35,169 nt of DNA, from positions 1-35,169 of the forward strand of contig CAIWZS010000537.1 in the NCBI GenBank assembly GCA_903917235.1, given 5' to 3'. Shown here in pieces: positions 1-8,600 of the stretch. Every line of letters begins with the position of its first letter. Within the stretch, counting starts at the first letter, position 1. A program made the translations under genes and the position numbers. Origin of the DNA: an uncultured Planctomycetaceae bacterium. GTDB taxonomy: Bacteria; Planctomycetota; Planctomycetia; Pirellulales; UBA1268. Under the pieces are notes generated by a model. That model was not told the DNA's origin. It did no database searches and was given only the letters and a program-made list of their open reading frames with translations.

Positions 1-204
1 GACGAGGTCTGCCACGCCAGTGCCGCTCCATCGGTTCGAGGCGCCGACGCCACGCCGGTCGGGCGGCCGAGCCCATCCATGGCGGCCGGAACGCAGGGGA
101 GATGGGGGCACTGTACCCATCTCCCGCCGCTCACCGCCACGGCAAAAATCCCGTCGGTCCGCGCGGCGGAGGGCCGCGTGCACGCCGTCGCCCGGCCGTG
201 GGCG
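1..204. other. Left-edge stretch without a supported gene
   Basis: No frame here has family resemblance. On the minus strand a short frame can be opened at an ATG at 80-78 or 76-74 and it runs open to the window edge. It could be the start of a leftward gene that lies mostly outside. The stretch also contains a perfect inverted repeat and a TANNNT element, listed separately. Confidence 0.4.
97..125. repeat. Perfect 10-bp inverted repeat with 9-nt loop
   Basis: The arms are GGGAGATGGG (97-106) and CCCATCTCCC (116-125), with a 9-base loop between them. It lies 80 bases beyond the stop of the minus-strand gene ending at 205, where a terminator would be expected. There is no T-run on either side, so a Rho-independent terminator is only one possibility. 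On the minus strand the loop contains TACAGT followed by a C-run. This resembles the -10 elements seen elsewhere in this window, so the structure may instead be an operator around a leftward promoter. Confidence 0.5.
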
Positions 205-999
205 TCAGGTGTCGAGCATCGGTGGGAGGGCGGCGAAGCGGTCGACGAGGCGACCGGCCCACGTGGTGTCGTCGTCCGCGGGCCCGATGGCGGCCAGGAC
301 GCGGCTGCGGAGGAGCACGCCCTTCTCGAGCGTCTCGCCGAAGAGGCGACAGGCGATGCGCGCGTGCCCGTCTTCGATCCGCACCGCGATCGCGTCCCCG
401 TGGTCATCGTGCAACGCGACGAGCACGCTCGGCGCCGCGGCTCCGGTCGCGGTCGCGCGGCGGACGAGGATCGCCCGCGCGGTCGCGGGCCCGTCGGAAG
501 AGGATGCGTGCCACGGCAGGTCGGCACCGGGCGGGGCGCGGCCGCCGGCGGGATGCAGGATCGTCGTCGCGAGCACGTCGCCGGTGACGGCCAGCGCCGC
601 GTCGCTCTGCAGGAGCGCCGTCTGCGCCGACACGATCACCTCCCACGCGGCGACGTCGTCGGCGGCACCGATCGCGTCGCCGATCGCGCGCCACATCGCC
701 GTCGCCCGCACCCGCCGGGCATCGACGGTTTCGTAGACGGCCGTCAGGTCACCTCCGCGCGCCCACGCGTCGGCGAGCCGGACCTCACCTCCGAGGTCGA
801 GCCCGAGGAGACGGTCACCCGCGGCGCGGGTCGCTCCGACTTCGAGCCCGCCTTCGGGCCGGCAGAGGTCGATGCGCACCGCGCCGCATCGGGATCGCGG
901 GATGACGAGCACCGCGCGGGAGTCGGTGACGGTCCAGTCGGCGCGGGCGAGATCGGGCGGCATCGGAGGCTCGGGCGAGACGTGCGGACGCGGACGCAT
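205..999 (-). CDS. Hypothetical protein, planctomycete-like, about 264 aa
   Basis: I do not recognise a named family. The product is predicted to be soluble, with no signal peptide or membrane segment, and reads as a mostly beta protein with alternating charged and hydrophobic stretches. A WTVTD segment lies near the N-terminus, a GGDLTAVYET segment in the first half, and a DDDTTWAGRLVDRF segment near the C-terminus. The frame can be opened further upstream, to 1104 or to an ATG at 1008. I choose the ATG at 999-997 because a TATCAT element at 1012-1007 sits 7 bases before it, the spacing of a leaderless start. The same spacing is seen at rsmH and queA. The gene diverges from the inositol-monophosphatase gene. 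Existence of the gene is well supported by the long frame and its position; its function is unknown. Confidence 0.6.
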   Translation of the reverse strand: MRPRPHVSPEPPMPPDLARADWTVTDSRAVLVIPRSRCGAVRIDLCRPEGGLEVGATRAAGDRLLGLDLGGEVRLADAWARGGDLTAVYETVDARRVRATAMWRAIGDAIGAADDVAAWEVIVSAQTALLQSDAALAVTGDVLATTILHPAGGRAPPGADLPWHASSSDGPATARAILVRRATATGAAAPSVLVALHDDHGDAIAVRIEDGHARIACRLFGETLEKGVLLRSRVLAAIGPADDDTTWAGRLVDRFAALPPMLDT

Positions 1000-1006
1000 C
1001 GCTCGC

Positions 1007-1012
1007 ATGATA
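1007..1012 (-). promoter_or_regulatory. Candidate -10 element TATCAT, leaderless start
   Basis: TATCAT read on the minus strand ends 7 bases before the ATG at 999-997. No convincing -35 is visible. Transcription would begin at or next to the start codon. Confidence 0.4.
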
Positions 1013-1069
1013 CCGCCCACACGGGGCGAGCCGCTGCGGCGGGAGTGCGCGCGAGCGGACGAACGCGGG

Positions 1070-1075
1070 TAGACT
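1070..1075 (+). promoter_or_regulatory. Candidate -10 element TAGACT
   Basis: TAGACT is followed by a C-rich run (CTCGCCC), the same pattern found before the DUF1571 gene (15615) and, as TAGAAT, before the FAD oxidoreductase (21944). It lies 13 bases before an ATG at 1089 and 43 bases before the preferred ATG at 1119. Confidence 0.45.
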
Positions 1076-1118
1076 CTCGCCCGCTCCGATGCCACCGGCC
1101 CCACGATCCGATCCTCCG

Positions 1119-1943
1119 ATGCCGATCATCGCCACACCGGAGCACGCCGCCGCCTGCGAGAAGGCCGCCCGCGCCGGCGGTCGCGTGCTCCGCGATTGGA
1201 TCGGCCGCTTCAGCGTGTCCCAGAAGGGACCGCGCGATCTCGTCACGGAGGCCGACCACGCGGCCCAACGGGAGATCCGCGGACTGCTGCGCGAGGCGTT
1301 CCCCGACTACGGCTTCGTCGGCGAGGAGGACGACGGCGGCGGTCCGCGGCCCGCGTCGGGACACGCGGGCCACTCCGGCTCTGGCGTGCGCTGGATCGTC
1401 GATCCGCTCGACGGCACGAGTAACTACGTGCACGGCTTTCCCGCGTACTGCGTGTCGGTGGCGCTCGCGGATGCGGACGACCTGCTCGTGGGCACGATCT
1501 ACGATCCGATCCGCGACGAGTGCTTTTCCGCGCGGCGCGGCGCGGGCGCCTCGCTCGACGGGCGGCCGGTGCGTGCCGCCACCGCGACGGACCCGGGCGA
1601 TGCGATCGCCGCGGTCAGTTTTCCGCCACGCGTCGCGGCGGATGCACCCGCGGTCGCCGACTTCCTCGCGGTGCTGCCGCACCTCCATTCGGTGCGCCGC
1701 ACCGGCTCCACGGCGCTCAACCTCGCGTGGCTCGCCTGCGGAAGGCTGCACGCGTTCTGGGTGCGCAGGATCGCCTGCTGGGACGTCGCCGCGGGAATGC
1801 TCCTCGTGCGGGAGGCCGGCGGGGTCGTCGGGCCGTTCGTGGCCGGCACACCCTGCGGCGACACGCCGCCGCTCGACGATCCGGCGCTGATCGCCGCCTG
1901 CACGCCGGAGCTGCTCACGTCGATCCGCGGCATGCTCCGGTGA
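1119..1943 (+). CDS. Inositol monophosphatase family protein
   Basis: A member of the Mg2+-dependent, Li+-sensitive sugar/nucleotide phosphatase superfamily (inositol monophosphatase, SuhB, histidinol phosphatase, 3'(2'),5'-bisphosphate nucleotidase). Family metal-binding motifs are present, counted from the ATG at 1119: a GEE motif (E69, E70), the WIVDPLDGT motif (D95, D98, T100), and the C-terminal WDVAAG motif (W221, D222), followed by EAGG. At about 274 residues it has the normal length and looks intact and cytoplasmic. An in-frame ATG at 1089 would add ten residues rich in proline. I prefer 1119 because the family's first helix starts a few residues after it. Neither start has a Shine-Dalgarno sequence. 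The exact substrate cannot be told from sequence; inositol phosphate or histidinol phosphate are both possible. It points toward the giant-protein genes but is separated from them by 260 bases with their own likely promoter. Confidence 0.9.
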   Translation: MPIIATPEHAAACEKAARAGGRVLRDWIGRFSVSQKGPRDLVTEADHAAQREIRGLLREAFPDYGFVGEEDDGGGPRPASGHAGHSGSGVRWIVDPLDGTSNYVHGFPAYCVSVALADADDLLVGTIYDPIRDECFSARRGAGASLDGRPVRAATATDPGDAIAAVSFPPRVAADAPAVADFLAVLPHLHSVRRTGSTALNLAWLACGRLHAFWVRRIACWDVAAGMLLVREAGGVVGPFVAGTPCGDTPPLDDPALIAACTPELLTSIRGMLR

Positions 1944-2064
1944 CGTCGCGCGGAGAGGGCGCCGGGCACCGACCGGCGGAATACGCCGTTTTCGACGCCA
2001 CGCCGCGGGTGTGTCGATCGTGCCGGTTGTGGGGATCATGCCGGCCGCGGACACTACGGAAGGT

Positions 2065-2095
2065 GTGCGCGTCGCGCACGATCGTGCGGTAGTCT
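2065..2095 (+). promoter_or_regulatory. Overlapping palindromes at a candidate promoter
   Basis: A 15-bp palindrome (GTGCGCG-T-CGCGCAC, 2065-2079) overlaps a second perfect 14-bp palindrome (CGCACGATCGTGCG, 2075-2088). They are followed directly by TAGTCT (2090-2095), which looks like the -10 elements of this window. The first palindrome would cover the -35 position. This is the arrangement of a repressor operator upstream of the giant exported-protein genes. The regulator is unknown. Confidence 0.4.
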
Positions 2096-2203
2096 TCGAT
2101 ACGGGTCGTCGGCGCCGTCACGGGGAGCGGGACACGGCGCGTGCGCTGCCGGATGGCATCGCCCCCGGCACCGAGCCCGTCCATCAGCGGCGATCGAGCA
2201 CGC

Positions 2204-5200
2204 ATGGTCCTCCGCCCCCGCAATCCGGCCGCCCGACCTCGGGATCGAGGTGCGCGCCGCGCGAGCCGACGCCCGGAAGCGTCCTGGCATGCCGTCCGCC
2301 TCAACGCGGCCACACTCGCGGTGGCGTCATGGGTGCTCGCGGGCGTGGCGGCGGGTCAGGATCCTCCCGCCACCGCCCCGTCCCCGGCGGTGGCCCCGGC
2401 CCGGGCGGCGGCCGGCGATGCCCCGCGGGTGACCGAGGTCGGTCCGCAGATCTTCTATTTGCAGGATGACGCCGGCCGTCTCGTGCCGGTGCCGGGGTTT
2501 CGCTACAGCGACTTCGTCGAACTGTTCCGGATGCAGGAGGGGCTGCCGGGCGCGGTGCGGCCCCCGGCCGCCGTCCTCGAGGGCGTCAAGGTCCGCATCG
2601 ACCTCGGGGCGGTCGATGCGGCCGCGTGCCCGGTGACGGTCGAGTGCACCGTCCGGCAGACGCGGGCCGGCTGGGTGCACGTCCCGCTGGATCTCGCGGG
2701 CCTGCTGCTCACGGCGCCGGCGCGGCACGACGGCCCGGGCCGGATGCTGGTCGACACGCTACCGGATCGCGCCGGCTACCGCGCCTGGTTCGACGCACCG
2801 CTCGACGCGGAGGGGGATGTGTCGCACACGCTGGTGCTCGAAGGCCGCGTGGCCGCGGAGATCGACGACCGCTCCACGGCGGTGGCCCTCGAGCTCCCGC
2901 CATCCAACACCACGGTCGTCGAGGTGCGTTCTCCCAGCGACGATCCCGAGGTCACCGTGCAGCCGCCGCCGCCGCGACGGGTCGTCGTGCGGTCGGAGGC
3001 GCAGGGGAGTGTCGCATCGATCACGGGCGTCGCAGGACCGGTCCGCATCCGGCTCGCCGAGCGTGGCAGCGGCGTCGCGTCGTGGAACGCGGTGCCGCAG
3101 GCGGCCGTCGAGAGCGTGGTGCGTGTCGACGGTCGCAACGCGTTCATCGAGGCCACCGTGTCGCTGGAAAACCTCGGTCCCGACACGAGCCAGGTGCGCG
3201 TCACCCTCCCGCCGCGCACGACCCTCCGCGCGGTGCGTGGCGCCGCCACGCTGCTCGCGCGCGGTGGCACCGAGGCGAATCCCCACGTGGACGTGGGGAT
3301 CGACCGAAATCCGGACGGCAGGGCCTCGATCGAACTGGAGTGCGAACGGCCGATCGACCCGTCGAACGGATCGGCCTTCGAGGCGATCGGCTTCACCGTC
3401 GCGCAGGTGGCGGCGTGGCGGCAGTGGGGCCGCGTGAGCCTGGTCGTGGAGGGGGACTGGCGGGCCGAATGGGGCGATGTTCCGACGCTGCGGCGCGTCG
3501 ATCCGCCGCCGGCCGCACGGCGGCCGGGGTTCATCGCGGCCTTCGCCTACGACTCCCAGCCCGCATCGCTGCCGGTGCGGGTGCAGCCGCGTCGCAGCCG
3601 CGTCGTGATCGAGCCCGAGTATCGCTACGAGGTGGGCGCGACCCGCATCGGCCTGCTCGCGCGGCTGCGGGTGGCCGCACGCGGCGCGCCGGTGACAGGC
3701 GTCACGCTCGCGATCGATCCGGCCTGGGGTGTCGACGACGTCGGTCCTCCCGGCCTGGTCGACACGACCGCCGTGATGGTCGAGGGCGGCAGGGTCACGA
3801 TTCCGTTTCTCCAGGCGCTCGCGGGCGACGCGGTGCTCGACGTCCGGGCCAGCCGCACCATCGACCGCGCCGAGAGCAGGCTCGCCTGGACGCTGCCGCA
3901 GCCGAAGGCGGATCTCGTGGGCCCCGCCACCGTCCTCATCTCCGCCGACAGTGACATCGAGATCCTGCCCGACCCGCTCACCGGCAGCGGACTGATGCGT
4001 CAGGCAGCGGGCGGGCAGGCGCGTGGCGATGCCGATCGCACGGCGTTCGTGTATCGGCTCGACGCCGGCGAGGGGAGCTTCTCGGGAACCCGCCGCTTCC
4101 TCTCGCGGCGTGTCGACGCGGTCGTCGCGGCGCAGGTCGAGGTCGAGTCTCCGGAGATGACCGTGGCCGAGACCATCCGTCTCGAGGTCGTGCACGTGCC
4201 GCTGGAGTACGTCGAACTCTCGGTGCCCGAGGCGATCGCGGCGGCCGGCACGCTGGAGCTGCGGCAGGAGGATCTGCGGCTCGACCCGATCGAATTGAGC
4301 GAGCCCGGCGCGGGCGAAGGGCCGCGCGGGGCGTTCCGCACGGTGCGGGCGATCCTCGCCATGCCGCTGCTCGGCACGGGTGAGCTGACGGTCCGCTACC
4401 GGCTTCCGACGCCTCCGGTCGGCCCGCAGACCACGGTGGCGGCGGACCTGCCGCTCGTGCTCCCGCTCGGCGCGAGGATCGATCGGCAGACCGTCACGAT
4501 CGATCCGTCCGAAACCCTCGCCATCGACGTCCGGGGCGACGCCTGGCGCCGTGACAGCGGCCGCGACGACGCACTCCGCAGCTGGGTGGCCGTCCGGAAA
4601 GAGGAGATGGTGCCCCTCGCGCTCGTCTCGAGGCCGCGGGTGAGCACCGGCGGCACCGTCGTCGAGGCGGCGTGGTTGCAGACGCGGCTGCTGGCGGATC
4701 GGCGCGAGGACATGCATGCCTGCGTGCTCGTGGGCGCGGGCGAGCGCGTCGTGCTCGACCTGCCCTGTCGCGATGCGGACGGCGTGGAGTGCGACGTCAC
4801 GCTCGATGGAGTCCCGCTGTCGGCGACAAGTCGGGGCGAGGATTCGCTCGTCTTCGATCTGCCCCGGCTGCCTGCGGGACGCCGTCGCCTGCTCGAGATG
4901 CGCACCTCCGTGCCGCGCGAGGCGGGGTGGGGACGGCTCGCGACGCTCCTGGGCATGCCGGATCGCATCGAGCTCCGGCCCCCGACCTTCGCGGGCAGCG
5001 TCACGCAGCGGCGCTTCTACTGGGAGGTCGTCGTGCGACCCGACGAGCACGTCCTCGCCGCGCCGCGACGATGGACCGCACAGCAGCAGTGGCGCTGGGG
5101 CGCGGCCGGATTCGAGCAGGTGCCGGTCGTCTCGGCCGGCAGTCTCGGCGCATGGATCGCCCGCGCCGCGACGGCCGGTCCGATGGGTCGCGACGAGCCA

Positions 5201-5662
5201 CTCGTGGGGGGCGAGCCCCCGGTCGCCGCGAACCGCTCGGTCTTTTCCGGAGTCGGGCCGCCGGGCGCAGCGACCCTGCTGGTCGTGCCCACGTGGTGCG
5301 CGGTGCTCGTGGCCTCGGGCCTCGCACTGGCAGCCGGGCTCGCGCTCGCCTACGTGCCGGGGCTGCGGCGTCCGCTGGTGGTGGTTCCCGTGCTCGGCAC
5401 GCTCGCGCTCGCGGCGGCCGCCGCGAGCGACGCCGCGCCGCTCGCCATCGGAGCCGCCGCACCCGGCGCAGCGCTCGCGGTGGTGGCGTGGGCCCTGCGC
5501 GGCTGGCTCGATCGCGACCGGAAGCCGGCGGAAGCCCCGGTGATCCTGCCCACGTCGAGCTCGCTTGTCCGTGCGCCGACGCCGCCGCCCTCGCTGATCG
5601 TCGCACCGACGTCCCGCGAGGAGTCGGATGGCCTCACTGCCGCAGGGAGGTCGGCATCATGA
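2204..5662 (+). CDS. Giant exported membrane-anchored protein A (module 1)
   Basis: Unrecognised protein of about 1152 residues. The N-terminus carries a long basic region and then a hydrophobic stretch ending in GVAAGQ, which looks like a planctomycete-type signal peptide. Next comes a motif of the form GRLVPVPGFRYSDFVELF, then about 950 residues that read as many short beta strands separated by Gly/Pro/Asp turns, consistent with repeated beta-sandwich domains. The C-terminus has three to four hydrophobic segments (about residues 1020-1100, coded near 5265-5510) and a short Pro/Ser-rich tail. No catalytic motif was found. The frame opens further upstream at a GTG at 2141. I choose ATG 2204 because it is the ATG nearest the signal peptide, but the n-region is still long. 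The stop overlaps the ATG of the next giant gene (ATGA at 5659-5662), so the two are translationally coupled. The architecture is shared with both halves of the next protein. Confidence 0.75.
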   Translation: MVLRPRNPAARPRDRGARRASRRPEASWHAVRLNAATLAVASWVLAGVAAGQDPPATAPSPAVAPARAAAGDAPRVTEVGPQIFYLQDDAGRLVPVPGFRYSDFVELFRMQEGLPGAVRPPAAVLEGVKVRIDLGAVDAAACPVTVECTVRQTRAGWVHVPLDLAGLLLTAPARHDGPGRMLVDTLPDRAGYRAWFDAPLDAEGDVSHTLVLEGRVAAEIDDRSTAVALELPPSNTTVVEVRSPSDDPEVTVQPPPPRRVVVRSEAQGSVASITGVAGPVRIRLAERGSGVASWNAVPQAAVESVVRVDGRNAFIEATVSLENLGPDTSQVRVTLPPRTTLRAVRGAATLLARGGTEANPHVDVGIDRNPDGRASIELECERPIDPSNGSAFEAIGFTVAQVAAWRQWGRVSLVVEGDWRAEWGDVPTLRRVDPPPAARRPGFIAAFAYDSQPASLPVRVQPRRSRVVIEPEYRYEVGATRIGLLARLRVAARGAPVTGVTLAIDPAWGVDDVGPPGLVDTTAVMVEGGRVTIPFLQALAGDAVLDVRASRTIDRAESRLAWTLPQPKADLVGPATVLISADSDIEILPDPLTGSGLMRQAAGGQARGDADRTAFVYRLDAGEGSFSGTRRFLSRRVDAVVAAQVEVESPEMTVAETIRLEVVHVPLEYVELSVPEAIAAAGTLELRQEDLRLDPIELSEPGAGEGPRGAFRTVRAILAMPLLGTGELTVRYRLPTPPVGPQTTVAADLPLVLPLGARIDRQTVTIDPSETLAIDVRGDAWRRDSGRDDALRSWVAVRKEEMVPLALVSRPRVSTGGTVVEAAWLQTRLLADRREDMHACVLVGAGERVVLDLPCRDADGVECDVTLDGVPLSATSRGEDSLVFDLPRLPAGRRRLLEMRTSVPREAGWGRLATLLGMPDRIELRPPTFAGSVTQRRFYWEVVVRPDEHVLAAPRRWTAQQQWRWGAAGFEQVPVVSAGSLGAWIARAATAGPMGRDEPLVGGEPPVAANRSVFSGVGPPGAATLLVVPTWCAVLVASGLALAAGLALAYVPGLRRPLVVVPVLGTLALAAAAASDAAPLAIGAAAPGAALAVVAWALRGWLDRDRKPAEAPVILPTSSSLVRAPTPPPSLIVAPTSREESDGLTAAGRSAS

Positions 5663-8600
5663 GGCGCCTCCGCCTCGCCCGGGCCGTGCACGTCGCCGTC
5701 GTCGCGACGGTCTTGCCGCTCGTCGCGCTTGCCGCTCCGCCGCCGCAGCCTTCGCTCCTCGAGTTTCACCGGGTGCACGTGCCGGGAGAGCGGATCGGAG
5801 AGGTGTCCCTCGGGCCCGTCCGCTACGTGCCGATGCCGCTGGCGGAGTTCGACGCGGCGGTCGCGAGGGTGGAGGCGGCACGGGGCCGGGAACCAGCGTC
5901 GCAGCCTTCGCCTCTGGTCGACACGGCCCGGTACGACATGCAGATCGACGAACGCGGCGGGCTCGTCGGCACGCTCGTGGTCACCGTCGCCGCCGGGACT
6001 ACGGCGGTGTCGTCCGCGCTGCCGCTCGGCGCGTTTCCGGCGCATGCGAGCATCGCACGCGTGATCGGACCGGGTGGCGTCGACGGGCTCGTGTTCGCGT
6101 CCACCGATGGCCGCTTCGCCCTGCGCGTGCCGGAACCGGGCGCCTCCACCGCCTCGTTTTCCTGCCGGCCGGTGGTCGAGGGGGCAGCGCGGTTTCGCGT
6201 GCCGCTCGTGCCCGCGCTCGCGAGCGACATCCGCCTGCGCCTGCCGGCGGACCTGCGGCCGCTCGTGTCCGAGGAGGCCGCCCGCCATGCCGTCCTGCGC
6301 GGCCCCGACGACGCCGACGCCGACTGGCGGATCGAGCTGGGGCCGGTCACGGATGCCGTGCTGACGATCCGTCCGGTCGACCGGGGACTCACCGGCGTCG
6401 GCCTGTGGAGCGAGCACGTCATCCGCGGCAGCGAGACGGTCGTGGAGGCGGTCATCGAACCCGCGGCGTCGTGGTCCGGGGCCGCGATCGAGCTCGACCA
6501 CGATCCTGACCTCGTCGTCACGGCCGTCGAGGTCGTCGGCTCCGGCGAACCGCTGGAGTTTCGCTCCACCGGTCGGGGAACGGTCTCGATCGCCGTTCCC
6601 GCGAGGCTCGAGGGGCGCGAGACCCCGCTCCTGCTCTCCGGCATCGCGCCTGCGAGCGGGCGCGCGCGACGCCTGCCGCTCGTGCGTCCATCCGCCCAGC
6701 GCTGGGTGCGCGGCGGCATGCTCGTGGTCGTCGATCCGGTCCTCGCCGTGACCGGCTTCGACGTGGAGGAGAGCCGGGTGGTCTCGCCCCAGGCCGCCCA
6801 GGGCTGGCCGCTGCCCTCGCGGATCACGTCGCGTGCCACGGAATCACGACGGTCCGCGATGTTCCATGTCGAGGAGCAGGGACCCGCGGCCATCGTCACC
6901 CTCGACGTCGCGCCGCGCACGCCCGCGCTGGAGGTGGCTCGCGTCACGACCGTGGAAATCTCCTCCGGTGCCGTGCTCGGTCGAGCCGCCTGTGACCTGC
7001 GCGTGCTGGATGGGGAGGTCTTCGACGTCAGCGCGCGCATCGCTCCGGGATGGATCATCGATGCCGTGGATCTCGTCGAATGGCCGGTGGCGGGAGCGGT
7101 CGAGGGGGGCGTCGCGCGGCCGCCCGCCGCCGGTGATGCCGTGGACTGGCGGGTCGTCCGCTCGGAGACCGAAAGCGCGCTGCGTGTCGGGCTGGCGGTC
7201 GGGGCGACGGCGAATCGCGGGCTCGGCCTGCGCGTCAGCGGCCATCGCGCCGGCATTCCGCCGGGCGCGCCCTTCACCACGGCGGACATCGACATGGTGC
7301 GGTTCGATGGGGAGCTGGCGGATACGGCCGTGCTCGACTTTCGCACGGTTCCCGACGCGGTCGTGGAGATCGCCGGAGAACCGGTCGGCTGGTTTCCCGT
7401 GGATGCCCGCCTGGCGCGGCTCGTGGAGGATGGGACGCTCCGCGGGCGCATCGTCGCCGGCGACCAGGCGCCGAATCGCCCGGCCCGCGTCGTGCGTCGG
7501 CGTCCCCCGCTCGACGCGCGGGTCGAGGCGCGGATCGACGTGCGTGACGAGACGCTGCTCGAAACCTTCTCGCTCACCTGCCGCGCCGAGGCGGGGGGCA
7601 TCGACGCGCTGGTCGTCCACTTCTCCGAGCCGATGGACGAGGGCCTCGAGTGGGCCGTCACGTCGCCTCCCGGCATCGTGGCGACCGCGAGGCGGCTCGA
7701 TCCCGCCGACGCGCGGCGCCCCGGCGGCTCGCTGGAGGGCGTCGCGGAATCGTGGCTCGTCGAGTGCGCGCCGCCGATCGCGGGCCAGGCACGGATTCGC
7801 GCGTCGCGCGGCGTCCCGTTCGTCGGGGCGGTGCCCGTGCCACTCTCGTGGGTCGAGTCGGCGCGGCGTCCGGGCGGCAGCGTCATCGTCTCGGCGAGCG
7901 GGCCGGCGCGTCCGCGGGTCGTGAATCGCCGGCTCCGCGAGCTCCCGGCCGATCCGACCGGCGGACCGCCCGCGGCGCGGGCGGTCGAATTCGCCTACGG
8001 GCCCCCCACGGCGTCGCCGGACGGGCTGGCCGCGGCCGACGTGGCACCGGCCGAGGAGATCGACGGCCGTGCCTGGGCCTGGGTCGAGCGCGTGCGCTGC
8101 TGGTGCCACGAGTCGGGTGCGACGGAGTGCGAGTCGACGTTCGAGATCGAGAATCACGGCCGCGGGGAGATCGTGCTCGCCGTGCCGTCCGGGCGGGTCG
8201 TGGAGGGCATCGCGATCGACGGCACGATCGTGCCGACCGATGCGGTGGGTGTCGCCGGCGGGACCCTGCGGATCGCACTGCCGGTCTCCCGACGACGCGT
8301 CGAGCTGTTCGTGCGCACGCTCGACCGAGCCGATCCGACGCTCGACATCTGGCGCGTCCAGCCGGTCGGGTGCACCATCGACGTGCCCGTGCTCGACAGG
8401 CGTGTCGCGCTTCTCGTGCCTCCGGGCCTCGAGGTGGGGCCGTCGGTCGCGGGATACCGGCTCAGCGATGCCGGGTCACCCGCATGGATGGAGCGACTGC
8501 TCGCGGCACGGCCCAGGTCGTCGTCGCAGGGTGTCGACGTGATCGAGGCGTTTCCCCAGGCGAACGCCGGGTTCCGCGAGGCGCGGTTCGTGGTCGATGC

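Noticed and set aside
2759-5050. 763-residue minus-strand frame antisense to giant gene A
   Set aside because: Composition is that of a shadow frame; the plus-strand frame has the signal peptide and membrane segments.
4672-5658. 329-residue N-terminal extension of giant gene B
   Set aside because: It overlaps the conserved part and membrane segments of gene A and is Arg/Ala-rich. The ATG at 5659 has a ribosome site and opens onto a signal peptide.
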